Source: Alphaproteobacteria bacterium (GTDB taxonomy: Bacteria; Pseudomonadota; Alphaproteobacteria; Caulobacterales; Maricaulaceae). Taken from it: a stretch of DNA of 64,000 nucleotides. The translations under genes and the position numbers were made by a program. This document shows positions 24,300 to 32,221 of this stretch, piece by piece. The notes below the pieces were generated by a model. It was not told where the DNA came from and made no database searches. It worked only from the letters and a program-made list of their open reading frames with translations. Every line of letters starts with the position of its first letter. Within the stretch, counting starts at the first letter, position 1. The stretch covers positions 186,001 to 250,000 of the forward strand of contig WGOD01000003.1 of the NCBI GenBank assembly GCA_016124205.1, read 5' to 3'.

Positions 24300-25022
24300 T
24301 CAGTCCCCGCGCTGAGGGAAGAAACGCGACCGCAGCCAGCCGAAGGTGGAGTTGCCGCGCAGCGCGTCACGATAGGCGCTGTCCATGAAGCGGGTGATGT
24401 TGCGCACCTCTCCCAGCTGATCGAGCCGGGTGCGCATGGGCGTTTCCGGATCGAGCATCTTCACAATCTTTGCAGGCGCGCCGGCCACGACGGCATAGGC
24501 CGGGACATTCTTCGTGACCACGGCGCGTGCCCCGATCACCGCATGATCGCCGATGGTGACGCCCTTGCCGACAAAGGCGCCATCACCGATCCAGACATTG
24601 TCGCCGATCGTGACGGGGCGTCCCTCGGGTGCCGGATCGATCCGGTCGTAAAGCCCATGCCAGTCGCAGTCGGTGACCGTCGCATTCGCCGCGAACATGC
24701 AGGCATGCCCGATGGTGACCCGCTTGGCGGCGAGGATGCGCGTGCCTCCGGAGAAGAGACAGGCATCGCCGATGTCGATCGCGGCGTCGCGGTCGTGCGG
24801 TGCCCAGACGGTGAAGCGAACGACCGAATCCTTCGAGGCGATGACATGGAGAGACGTGCCGACCGAGATGTTCGGGCCGAAAACCTCGACATGCCAGGGA
24901 CGCACGATCTTTGCGGCCGGACCGATGCGTTCGAAATGCGGATGCAGGAAATGCCGCGCCCACGCATTCTCGTAGCGCTCCCAAGCCTGATGCATCCAAT
25001 AGGGACGGTGGTCTCTTCGCAT
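24300..25022 (-). CDS. left-handed beta-helix acyltransferase (hexapeptide repeat)
   Basis: A 240-residue protein with hexapeptide repeats of the form (I/V)GxxxxI: IDIGDACLFSGG, VTIGHACMFAANATV, VTIGDNVWIGDGAFV, VTIGDHAVIGARAVV (about residues 85-195). The end of the helix, KNVPAYAVVAGAPAKIV, is the usual cap of sugar O-acetyltransferases. TDCDWHGLYDR carries a His that may be catalytic. The acceptor sugar or molecule is not evident. It opens a minus-strand operon with the DUF1289 protein and the small membrane protein. Confidence 0.85.
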   Translation of the reverse strand: MRRDHRPYWMHQAWERYENAWARHFLHPHFERIGPAAKIVRPWHVEVFGPNISVGTSLHVIASKDSVVRFTVWAPHDRDAAIDIGDACLFSGGTRILAAKRVTIGHACMFAANATVTDCDWHGLYDRIDPAPEGRPVTIGDNVWIGDGAFVGKGVTIGDHAVIGARAVVTKNVPAYAVVAGAPAKIVKMLDPETPMRTRLDQLGEVRNITRFMDSAYRDALRGNSTFGWLRSRFFPQRGD

Positions 25023-25050
25023 TCGTCCTCTCCCGCGCTAGACGGGTAGC

Positions 25051-25305
25051 ATGAGCCCCGAAACCATCGAAGCCTCCATCCTTCGCCTGACCGAAAAGCG
25101 CGGTCCCGGCAAGTCGATCTGCCCGTCCGAAGTCGCCAAGGACATCGAGCCGGACAACTGGAACCGTCACATGCGCGCCGTGCGTGCTGCGTCGGTCGGC
25201 CTGGCCCGTGCTGGCCGGATCGTGATCCTGCGCAAGGGCAAGCCGGTCGATCCCGACGATTTTCGCGGTGTCTACCGGCTGGCTGTGCCGCCCGCGGGCG
25301 AATGA
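25051..25305 (+). CDS. DUF3253 protein (small winged-helix-like)
   Basis: An 84-residue protein: ESSILRL-like start (EASILRLTEKRGPGKSICPS), then SEVAKDIEPDNWNRHMRAVR and ARAGRIVILRKGKPVDPDD. This agrees with DUF3253, a short family with a winged-helix-like fold and no proved role. It is divergent from the acyltransferase across 28 bases and overlaps the uracil-DNA glycosylase gene by four bases (ATGA at 25302), which suggests coupled translation. Confidence 0.85.
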   Translation: MSPETIEASILRLTEKRGPGKSICPSEVAKDIEPDNWNRHMRAVRAASVGLARAGRIVILRKGKPVDPDDFRGVYRLAVPPAGE

Positions 25306-25895
25306 CCGTAAACCGCGACTCGCTCGACGATCTGCTGACGCGCATTCGCGCATGCCGGATATGCGCCGACCGGCTCGAACCGCGCCCGGTCGTGCGCGGT
25401 GCTGCAAGTGCGAAGGTGCGGATTATCGGTCAGGCACCCGGCACGCGGGTTCATGCCTCCGGTATGCCGTTCACCGATCCGTCGGGCGACCGGCTGCGCG
25501 ACTGGCTCGGGGTGGATGCCGACACGTTCTACGACGAGAGCCGGATTGCGATCACGCCGATGGGATTCTGCTTTCCTGGCCTCGACGCCAAAGGGGGCGA
25601 CAAGCCGCCTGACAGGCGGTGTGCACCCCTCTGGCAAGGCGAACTCGACGAGCAGCTTGAGGCCGTTGAACTGACGCTTCTCGTCGGCCGTCATGCGCAG
25701 CAATTTCATCTCGGCAAACGGGCGAAGCCAACGCTGACGGAGACGGTCCGCAACTGGAAAGAGTACGCACCTCAGTTCATTCCTCTGCCGCACCCGTCCT
25801 GGCGCAACAATTCATGGCTCAAAAAGCATCCCTGGTTCGAAACCGAGGTACTTTCCATGCTGCGCTGCCGCATGAAAAAACTGCTTCAATCCTGA
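25302..25895 (+). CDS. uracil-DNA glycosylase superfamily protein, probable 4Fe-4S type
   Basis: A 197-residue DNA repair-type glycosylase. The first motif is IIGQAPGTRVHASGMPFTD (about 41-59, matching GEAPG-type motifs of UDG families 4 and 5), followed by GDRLRDWLG, and the late motif is LPHPSWRNNSW (about residue 165). Four cysteines, Cys18, Cys21, Cys90 and Cys107, have the CxxC...Cx16C arrangement that holds a 4Fe-4S cluster in family 4 enzymes. The later KKHPWFETEVLSML is typical of a subgroup in proteobacteria whose substrate range is less clear. It overlaps DUF3253. Confidence 0.85.
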   Translation: MTVNRDSLDDLLTRIRACRICADRLEPRPVVRGAASAKVRIIGQAPGTRVHASGMPFTDPSGDRLRDWLGVDADTFYDESRIAITPMGFCFPGLDAKGGDKPPDRRCAPLWQGELDEQLEAVELTLLVGRHAQQFHLGKRAKPTLTETVRNWKEYAPQFIPLPHPSWRNNSWLKKHPWFETEVLSMLRCRMKKLLQS

Positions 25896-26001
25896 GCGCC
25901 GCGTTCTTGTGCAAACGGTTTTCAACGGCTATCCCCGCGCCGCAATTGCCGACCGCCGGTCCGGCGGAGGCTCCTCCCGCGTCCCATCCAAGGATCGCCA
26001 C

Positions 26002-27063
26002 ATGAGCGTTTTTGAACACCCGTCCTTCGACAATCACGAGAAGGTCCTCTTCGCCACCGACGAAAAGACCGGCCTGAAGGCCATCATCGGCGTGCACTCC
26101 ACCGTGCGCGGCCCGGCTGTCGGCGGTTGCCGCATGTGGCGCTACGAGGACTCGGCTGCGGCGCTCAACGACGTGCTGCGCCTGTCGCAGGGCATGAGCT
26201 ACAAGAACGTGATGGCCGACCTGCCGATCGGTGGCGGCAAGAGCGTGATCATGAAGCCGGACGGCGACTTCAACCGTGAGGAACTCTTCCTGGCCTTCGG
26301 CCGTGCGATCGAAGCCCTCAACGGCAACTACATCACCGCAGAAGATGTGGGTGTCAGCCCCGCCGACATGCTGACCGTCCGCAAGGAAACGAAGTGGGTC
26401 ACCGGCCTGCCGGAAGGCAAGGCGGCTTCGGGCGATCCCTCGCCGGTGACCGCCGAAGGCGTGTTCCGCGGCATCCGCGCCTGCGTGAAGCGCGCGGGCA
26501 TGAGCGACCTCAATGGTGTGCGCGTCGCCGTTCAGGGCGCGTGCGGCCATGTTGGCCAGTATCTGATCGGTCATCTGGCGAAGGCCGGTGCCGAACTGAT
26601 CATCACCGACATCAATGAGGCGGTGCTGAAGGAAGTCGCGGAAAAGTATGGCGCGACCATCGTCGACAAGGACGCGATCTACGATCAGGACGTCGACGTC
26701 TTTGCCCCGTGTGCGCTGGGCGCGATCATCAATCCGGAAACGATTGACCGCCTGAAGGCGAAGATCGTCGCCGGTGCGGCCAACAACCAGCTCGCGACGC
26801 GCGACATGGGCGGCCAGCTGCAGCAGCGCGGCATCCTCTACGCACCGGACTACGTCATCAATGCGGGCGGCATCATCAATGTGATGGGCGAGATCCAGGG
26901 CGACTTCGATCCGGCCTGGGTGCAGGGCAAGCTCGACGGTCTGGAAAAGACGCTGGGCGAGATTCTCGACCGTGCCGAATCCGAAGGCCGTCCTTCGAAC
27001 GTCATCGCAGACGAAATGGCGCGGGCCCGGATCGAGGAAGCGCGGGCGAAGAAGGCCGCCTGA
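26002..27063 (+). CDS. leucine dehydrogenase (Glu/Leu/Phe/Val dehydrogenase family)
   Basis: A 353-residue NAD-dependent amino acid dehydrogenase that deaminates branched-chain amino acids to 2-oxo acids. Start at 26002 (MSVFEHPSFDNHEK) has an AAGGA site and matches the family's N-terminus; the open frame upstream is low-quality sequence. The two active-site lysines are Lys68 (MSYKNVMADL) and Lys80 (IGGGKSVI), at the same numbers as in Bacillus leucine dehydrogenases. The Rossmann motif is VAVQGACGHVGQYL. YAPDYVINAGGIINV is typical of the Leu/Phe group. A rho-independent terminator lies just after the stop. Confidence 0.92.
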   Translation: MSVFEHPSFDNHEKVLFATDEKTGLKAIIGVHSTVRGPAVGGCRMWRYEDSAAALNDVLRLSQGMSYKNVMADLPIGGGKSVIMKPDGDFNREELFLAFGRAIEALNGNYITAEDVGVSPADMLTVRKETKWVTGLPEGKAASGDPSPVTAEGVFRGIRACVKRAGMSDLNGVRVAVQGACGHVGQYLIGHLAKAGAELIITDINEAVLKEVAEKYGATIVDKDAIYDQDVDVFAPCALGAIINPETIDRLKAKIVAGAANNQLATRDMGGQLQQRGILYAPDYVINAGGIINVMGEIQGDFDPAWVQGKLDGLEKTLGEILDRAESEGRPSNVIADEMARARIEEARAKKAA

Positions 27064-27066
27064 TCG

Positions 27067-28092
27067 TCAATCCCTGACGATCACAACATCCGAAGGGCTG
27101 GCCGAAAGGCCGGCCCTTTCGCTTTCCGGGAACATTTCCGGAGACACGCTCGCTCGCCATTCGCTGCCGTCGGGCGCGATCGTCACCAGGTCGACGAGGC
27201 CGCCCCGGAAAGCTCGCTGGACGGTGGTGAAGGTGCCATCGGCCTCGACCCGCAAGCTCTCTGGACGAACGATCAGATGGGCAGTTTCGCCGTCCTGAAA
27301 CTCCGGCGCCGCGAACGTGCCGACCGGCGTTTCGATCCGGCCTGCCTTTACGGTGCCGCTCCAGACATTCGCCGAACCGAGCAGCAGCGCAGCCGCGCGC
27401 GTTTCGGGCGCGGCATAGAGCGTTTCAGGCGTGCCCGATTGCAGGATGCGGCCGTCCTGCATCAGCGCGATGGTTGCGGCCATCTCCATGGCCTCCTCGG
27501 CATCATGCGTGACGAGCAGGGCTGAGATGCCGGATGCGGCAAGCAGCTGCGTGGTGCGATGCCTCAGCTCGGCGCGCAGCGCCCGGTCGAGACTGGAGAA
27601 GGGTTCGTCGAGCAGGACCAGTTTCGGCTTTGGCGCGAGCGCCCGGGCAAGTGCTATGCGTTGTTGCTCTCCACCGGACAATTCGTGCGGATAGGCGTTC
27701 GCGCGGTGCGCCAGCCCGACCCGGTCGAGCCAGATCATCGCCTCGTCGCGGCGTGCCTCGCGGGGGAGTTGGGTCAGACCGAAGGCAACATTCCTCAGCG
27801 CGGTCATGTGCGGGAAGAGCGCGCCGTCCTGGAAGACCAGACCGAAACCGCGCCGGTTCGCGGGCACCCATGTGCCCGGACCATCAAGCGGCATACCGGG
27901 TGTGGCGATTTCCCCGCCATCAAGGCGTTCAAGGCCTGCGATCGCGCGCAGCAAGGTGGTCTTGCCGCTCCCTGAAGGGCCGAGCAAGGCGGCGACACCG
28001 CCTTCCGGCAGATCGAGGTCAATCCCGCGAAGGATCTCGCGCTTGCCGCGCAGGAAGCGGGCATCGCGTACGGTGAGGAGCGGGGCCGTCAT
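27067..28092 (-). CDS. fbpC: ferric iron ABC transporter, ATP-binding subunit
   Basis: A 341-residue ABC ATPase. Walker A is GPSGSGKTTLL (about residue 37), signature LSGGEQQRIALARAL, Walker B KLVLLDEPFSSLD, and H-loop LLVTHDAEEAM. A C-terminal TOBE-like regulatory domain follows (about 240-335). The class (FbpC/PotA/CysA type) is certain, and the gene neighbours, an Fe3+-type binding protein and a double permease, indicate ferric iron. The start overlaps the permease stop by four bases. Confidence 0.88.
   Translation of the reverse strand: MTAPLLTVRDARFLRGKREILRGIDLDLPEGGVAALLGPSGSGKTTLLRAIAGLERLDGGEIATPGMPLDGPGTWVPANRRGFGLVFQDGALFPHMTALRNVAFGLTQLPREARRDEAMIWLDRVGLAHRANAYPHELSGGEQQRIALARALAPKPKLVLLDEPFSSLDRALRAELRHRTTQLLAASGISALLVTHDAEEAMEMAATIALMQDGRILQSGTPETLYAAPETRAAALLLGSANVWSGTVKAGRIETPVGTFAAPEFQDGETAHLIVRPESLRVEADGTFTTVQRAFRGGLVDLVTIAPDGSEWRASVSPEMFPESERAGLSASPSDVVIVRD
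27093..27125 (+). terminator. rho-independent terminator of leucine dehydrogenase gene
   Basis: Stem GGGCTGGCC (27095-27103) and GGCCGGCCC (27108-27116) with a GAAA tetraloop, one G-T wobble, extended by AA/TT, then TTTCGCTTT. It lies inside the 3' end of the convergent ABC ATPase gene. A second 8-base inverted repeat GATCGTCA/TGACGATC spans the gap between the two stop codons (27062-27082). Confidence 0.7.
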
Positions 28093-29687
28093 CTCAGTTC
28101 GATCCGTCTGGGCGCGACAGCCTGACGCGCAACGACCGCCATGGCGGGCAGGGCGAGTGCGACGAGTACGAGGGCCGGCAAGGCGCTCTGACCGAGGCGT
28201 TCGTCGGACGCGTAGTTGTGGGCCACGACTGCGAGCGTGTCGAAATTGAAGGGACGCAGGATCATCGTGGCCGGAAGTTCCTTCAGGACTTCGACGAATA
28301 CAATCAGCGCAGCTGCGAGAATGCCGCCGGAGGCGAGTGGCCAGTGAACGCGCCAGAAACGGCGGATCGGTCCCGCGCCTGCCAGCCGTGATGCTTCATC
28401 GAGCGACGGCGGGATGCGCGCGAGCGCGGTCTCGCAGGGACCGATCGCCGCCGCGGCAAAGCGGGTCAGATAGGCAAAGACGAGCGCGAGGAGGGTTCCG
28501 GTCAGCAGCACCGGAAAGAGGCCTCCGGCCGCATGGTCGAGCCCGCCCTGCACCACGCCGAGTACGGCGAGAACGCCGACTGCGGCGACCGCACCAGGGG
28601 CGGCATAGCCGAGCATGGCCGTTCGAACCGGGATCGCGGCAAGCCGCCCTCCGGAGCGCAGGGCGTACGCGCTAGCGAGGCCGAACGCAGCAGCAAGCCC
28701 GGCTGTCACGGCGGCGAGCGAAATGGAATTGAGGGATGAGTTCCAGATGTTCTGCGCCGGCTCGGCGTGCCAGGCATGCCAGGCGAGGCGCGCCAGCGGC
28801 GCTCCGAGCGCCAGCGCAATCGGCGTGAGACAGGCCAGGGCCGCGAGTACACTGCCGACCGGTCTGAGCGCAGTCCGGGCCGGTGCGTTGCGCTGCCCTG
28901 CCGAACGGGCGCGCGAGCGCCCTGCACGTTCGAGCGTGGTCAGGAGGAGGGCGGTGCCGACAATCATGACGGCAAGGCGCGCGGCGTCCGCCAGCGAGCC
29001 CGCGCCCGACCATGCGCGCAGGACGCCAACGGTGAGGGTCGGTGCACCGAGGTGGATGACCGCGCCATAATCGGCGAGCGCTTCCATCGCGACGAGCGCC
29101 AGCCCCGCTGCGATGGCGGGACGTGCAGCGGGCAGCGCGACGGTCAGGATCGCCGAGAGATGCGAGCGGCCAAGCGCCAGCGCGGCTTCTTCAAGGTGCG
29201 GTGGCTGACGCAGGAAGGCATCGCGCGTCAGAAGATAGACGTAGGGGTAGAGCGTAAGCGCGAAGATCAGGCCGGCGCCCCACCATCCCCGCACGGTCGG
29301 CAAGGCGCCGAGCGGGCCTGCGGCCAGCGTCAGGTCGAGCCAGCCATAGGCGGCGATATAGGCCGGCATGGCGAGCGGGAGCGCCAGAGCCCATTCGAAA
29401 ATGCTCCGGCCCGGAAAGCGGGTCCGTGCGATCAGCCAGCCCAGTCCGGTTCCTATCAGGGCGGCGCCCGCCGCTGCGGTGATCAGAACCAGAGCCGTAT
29501 TGATCGCGTAGTCGGGCAGGCGGGTCGATGCGAGATGGCGCAGATAGCCGTCCGCGCCGGTTCCCGTGATGGCAAGGACGAGAACGGCGAACAGCGGGAG
29601 TGTTGCCACTCCCGCTGCCAGGACAGCCAGAATTACCGGAAGTGGCGGCAGAGACAGGCTCCGCCGCCTTGTACCGATCAGGGCCAT
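28089..29687 (-). CDS. fbpB: ferric iron ABC transporter, fused permease
   Basis: A 532-residue membrane protein with about twelve helices formed by two fused permease halves, as in FbpB/SfuB. Two EAA loops are seen: EEAALALGRSHLSAILTVAL (first half, about residue 168) and DEASRLAGAGPIRRFWRVHW (second half, about residue 420), which contact the ATPase. It overlaps the binding-protein gene by ten bases at the start and the ATPase gene by four at the end. The fused architecture is usual for iron(III) importers. Confidence 0.9.
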   Translation of the reverse strand: MALIGTRRRSLSLPPLPVILAVLAAGVATLPLFAVLVLAITGTGADGYLRHLASTRLPDYAINTALVLITAAAGAALIGTGLGWLIARTRFPGRSIFEWALALPLAMPAYIAAYGWLDLTLAAGPLGALPTVRGWWGAGLIFALTLYPYVYLLTRDAFLRQPPHLEEAALALGRSHLSAILTVALPAARPAIAAGLALVAMEALADYGAVIHLGAPTLTVGVLRAWSGAGSLADAARLAVMIVGTALLLTTLERAGRSRARSAGQRNAPARTALRPVGSVLAALACLTPIALALGAPLARLAWHAWHAEPAQNIWNSSLNSISLAAVTAGLAAAFGLASAYALRSGGRLAAIPVRTAMLGYAAPGAVAAVGVLAVLGVVQGGLDHAAGGLFPVLLTGTLLALVFAYLTRFAAAAIGPCETALARIPPSLDEASRLAGAGPIRRFWRVHWPLASGGILAAALIVFVEVLKELPATMILRPFNFDTLAVVAHNYASDERLGQSALPALVLVALALPAMAVVARQAVAPRRIELR

Positions 29688-30751
29688 TCAGCGCGATCGA
29701 AGATCCGGACGGCGGTTTCGGTATGGTCGCCGAGTTCGCCGAGATTGACCGGGTCGCGATACCATTCGGCGACCTCTGCAACGCGCGGATTGTCATAGGT
29801 GACGCCGGACCGTGCCGGAATTTCGTTCGTCACTTCGGCGAAGACGCGCTGTGCCTCGTCGCTGAGAAGGAAGCGAACGAACGCGCGAGCTTCCTCAGGA
29901 TGCGGCGCACCCGCCGCGATGCCCACGCCGGACACATTCACGTGTGCGCCGCCGTATTCCTGACCCGGCGCGTAGAGCGCGACGGCATTGGCCACCGCCT
30001 GGTCGTCCGGCGCATCCGAATTGGCGAGGCGGACATAGTAGTAATGGTTCACGAAGGACGCGTCGCACGTCCCCGCGGCGATGGCGCGAATCTGGTCGGT
30101 GTCGCCGCCGCTGGGGGGCACGGCCAGGTTGGCTGCGATGCCGTTGGCCCATTCTTCCGCGGCGTCCTCGCCAAGGGCAATGATCCGCGAGGCGAGCAGC
30201 GACTGGTTGTAGGCGTTGTCCGACGACCGCATGCAGAGCCGGTCATCCCAGTCTTCTCCCGCCAGGGCTTCATAGCCGGTCAGCGAGGCCGGATCGACGC
30301 GCTCGGTCGAGTAGGCGATCACGCGGGCGCGCGCCGTAAAGCCAAGCCAGTAGCCTTCCGGGTCGCGCAATTCACGCGGGACCATGCCGAGAATGTCCTG
30401 ATCCTCGATGGGCTGGAACAGGCCGGCCTGTTCGGCGCGGTGTAGGCGGGCCGCATCGACCGTCACGATCACGTCGGCCGGGCTGCGTTCGCCATCAGCG
30501 CGGACGCGCTCGATCAGCAAGTCGCCACCCGCCTCGACGAGATTGATCTCGATTCCGGTTTCTTCGGTAAAGCGCTGATAGATGATCCGGTCCGAATCAT
30601 AATGACGGGCGGAATAGACGTTCACGACGCGTGATTCTCCGGTCGCGGCGTCATCCGTGACCGCGGTGTCGCCGGACGGCTCCGAGCCGCCGCAGCTGGC
30701 GAGGATCGCACCGGACGCGACAAGCGCGGCGAAAGAAATTTCAAGACGCAT
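29678..30751 (-). CDS. fbpA: ferric iron ABC transporter, substrate-binding lipoprotein
   Basis: A 357-residue periplasmic binding protein with a lipobox (ILASC, Cys at residue 20). The mature part begins VVNVYSARHYDSDRIIYQRF, where the Tyr/His residues belong to the iron site, and contains NHYYYVRLAN with the paired tyrosines that chelate Fe3+ in FbpA/FutA proteins. PEEARAFVRFLLSDEAQ is the usual late helix. It is the first gene of the iron importer operon; a GGAGAT ribosome site precedes the ATG, and a Fur-like palindrome is 41-55 bases upstream. Confidence 0.92.
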   Translation of the reverse strand: MRLEISFAALVASGAILASCGGSEPSGDTAVTDDAATGESRVVNVYSARHYDSDRIIYQRFTEETGIEINLVEAGGDLLIERVRADGERSPADVIVTVDAARLHRAEQAGLFQPIEDQDILGMVPRELRDPEGYWLGFTARARVIAYSTERVDPASLTGYEALAGEDWDDRLCMRSSDNAYNQSLLASRIIALGEDAAEEWANGIAANLAVPPSGGDTDQIRAIAAGTCDASFVNHYYYVRLANSDAPDDQAVANAVALYAPGQEYGGAHVNVSGVGIAAGAPHPEEARAFVRFLLSDEAQRVFAEVTNEIPARSGVTYDNPRVAEVAEWYRDPVNLGELGDHTETAVRIFDRAEWP

Positions 30752-30791
30752 GGAAGAGATCTCCTTTGTGTGGGAGACCTTCTGTCAAAAA

Positions 30792-30806
30792 TGCGAATGG
30801 TTCGCA
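30792..30806 (-). promoter_or_regulatory. Fur-like palindrome upstream of iron importer operon
   Basis: TGCGAA, TGG, TTCGCA: a perfect 6-base inverted repeat with a 3-base centre, 41 bases upstream of the fbpA start. Alphaproteobacterial Fur/Mur sites tend to be AT-containing palindromes with TGC/GCA ends, so this is a plausible iron-responsive operator. The specific regulator is inferred from the operon's function. Confidence 0.5.
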
Positions 30807-30876
30807 ACACCTGATCGTGCCGAATGTCTGCGAAATCGCGCCGCCAAACCGATAATGCGCTGAAACGGCCGGGGAA

Positions 30877-30951
30877 TGGTGGGCGATAGTGGGATCGAAC
30901 CACTGACCCCCTCGGTGTGAACGAGGTGCTCTCCCGCTGAGCTAATCGCCC
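30877..30951 (-). tRNA. tRNA-Val (anticodon CAC)
   Basis: A 75-nt cloverleaf on the minus strand. The acceptor stem pairs GGGCGAT with ATCGCCC, followed by discriminator A and encoded CCA. The D-arm reads TAGCTCAGCGGGAGAGC. Anticodon stem CCTCG/CGAGG encloses loop TTCACAC with anticodon CAC, which reads GUG. The T-arm has GTTCGATCC. Intact and normal. Confidence 0.97.
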
Positions 30952-30968
30952 CCGACAGGAAGGCGGGT

Positions 30969-30997
30969 GCTATACGAGCCGTCCAAGGGACGGTCAA
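30969..30997 (-). promoter_or_regulatory. sigma-70 promoter of tRNA-Val
   Basis: Read on the minus strand: TTGACC (-35), 17-base spacer, TATAGC (-10), placed so that transcription would start about 11 bases before the tRNA. The spacer itself contains the inverted repeat CCGTCC/GGACGG. Confidence 0.8.
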
Positions 30998-31140
30998 GCA
31001 CCGGCGTAAGTGACGAGAAATTCATCCTGCGGCGACTTGACGCACGGTCATACTATCGTCACAGAGGCGCAGTCCTTATATGAGGCGCAGCGGTCACGCC
31101 GCGATGAGGCGGCGTCACTGCTTTCTTCAAGGGGAGTGCA

Positions 31141-31177
31141 CGTAACGCTGGCCGGACCCGGTGGTCCTGCCGTTACG
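31141..31177 (+). promoter_or_regulatory. hairpin abutting the ribosome-binding site of the small gene at 31190
   Basis: Arms CGTAAC (31141-31146) and GTTACG (31172-31177), then inner GGC/GCC and GGACC (31054+100 series: 31154-31158) with GGTCC (31163-31167) around a CGGT loop; one mismatch and a three-base bulge. The last G of the hairpin is the first base of the GGAGG ribosome site at 31177-31181. The arrangement suggests control of translation or transcript stability of the downstream gene; no known riboswitch class is recognised. Confidence 0.5.
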
Positions 31178-31189
31178 GAGGTTTTTGAC

Positions 31190-31438
31190 ATGACCAATGA
31201 CTATTGCACGCCTGAAGGCGCGCGCCGCCTGAAGCAGCGGATCGAAGCTTACTGGACCGAACGGGGCTACAATGTCTCTGTCGATCTGGTCGATGCCGGC
31301 TTCATGCCCGCGATGCGTTCGGCACGCACCGATGTCCGTTCGGACATGGTGAATGGCATGCCCCGCCGTACCATGGCGGCGAATGACCATGGTCCCAGCT
31401 CGGCCAACGATTCCGAGCTGGAACGCCGCTCGGCCTAA
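31190..31438 (+). CDS. small conserved-looking protein of unknown function (82 aa)
   Basis: The frame is open from 31010, but the strong GGAGG site eight bases before the ATG at 31190 decides the start (MTNDYCTPEGARRLKQ). The product has YCTPEGARRLKQRIEAYW, GYNVSVDLVDAGF and RTDVRSDMVNGMPRR; I recall such short proteins in alphaproteobacteria with the VRSDM-NG-P pattern, always of unknown role. The tail after residue 65 is polar and disordered. It overlaps the convergent gph gene by four bases. A hairpin immediately precedes its ribosome site. Confidence 0.75.
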   Translation: MTNDYCTPEGARRLKQRIEAYWTERGYNVSVDLVDAGFMPAMRSARTDVRSDMVNGMPRRTMAANDHGPSSANDSELERRSA

Positions 31439-32118
31439 GGCTTGAGCGTCAGGACTGCCTTCAGGGCGTCCGGCAATTCCATGAATGACTCGAGAAGCCG
31501 GTCGGCACCCAGTGTGCCGACCGGTATCTCACTGTAGCCATGCGTCATCAGGATGCAGGGAACGCCTGCCGCCTTGGCGCAGGTGGCGTCCGGCTCCGAG
31601 TCACCGATCATGACGATCCGCTTCGCGCCCGCATCGACGGACGCGAACAGATGCGCCGCGTCCGGCTTCTTGGCCGGTGCGCGCTCCGGACCGACGATCC
31701 GGTCGAAATACCGCTCCATGCCGAGTTCGCGCAGCAGCAGATCGGCCAGCTCCGAAGGCTTGTTGGTACATACCGACAGGCGGGCTCCGGCTGCCTTCAA
31801 CCCGTCGAGCGCTTCGATGCAGCCGACGAAGGGTTGGCTGCGTTCGGCGATCCCGCCGCGATAGACATCGATGAAGCGGTGGACGTGCGCATCGACGTCG
31901 TCGCTTTCCAGATGGCGGCCTTGTGCGGCGTAGGCGCGTTCGATCAGGACGCGGGCACCGCGGCCCACCATGGCACGCACTTCGGCGACGGGGACGGGCT
32001 CCAGACCTTCCGGTTCGACCACTTCGTTGAGCGCGCGCACGAGATCGGGGGCGGTATCAACGAGCGTGCCGTCGAGATCGAACACGATCGACGCGCCTCT
32101 GACATGTTCCGAAAACAA
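31435..32118 (-). CDS. gph: phosphoglycolate phosphatase (HAD family)
   Basis: A 227-residue HAD hydrolase that removes 2-phosphoglycolate formed by DNA repair or oxygenation. Motif I is VFDLDGTLVDTAPDL (nucleophile Asp in DLDGT), motif II SVCTNKP, motif III Lys in APAKKPDA, motif IV MIGDSEPDATCA. The start is TTG at 32118, not the internal ATG, because a GGGAGG site lies six bases before it and the residues FSEHVRGASIVFDLD put motif I at the usual distance. Assignment to Gph among HAD phosphatases is likely but other small phosphates are possible. Confidence 0.85.
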   Translation of the reverse strand: MFSEHVRGASIVFDLDGTLVDTAPDLVRALNEVVEPEGLEPVPVAEVRAMVGRGARVLIERAYAAQGRHLESDDVDAHVHRFIDVYRGGIAERSQPFVGCIEALDGLKAAGARLSVCTNKPSELADLLLRELGMERYFDRIVGPERAPAKKPDAAHLFASVDAGAKRIVMIGDSEPDATCAKAAGVPCILMTHGYSEIPVGTLGADRLLESFMELPDALKAVLTLKP

Positions 32119-32221
32119 ATCTGACCTCCCTCGCGCAAATGGCGTTACCGGTGCTGTCGCATCGCGCGCAGCGATGGGCTATAGCCCGACGCAGACTCGC
32201 GACTTTCCGGGAGCCCCGCTT

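Noticed and set aside
25909..26001. N-terminal extension of leucine dehydrogenase by 31 codons
   Set aside because: The extra residues do not fit the family and the AAGGA site sits before the ATG at 26002; the GCCGG palindrome there is more likely leader sequence.
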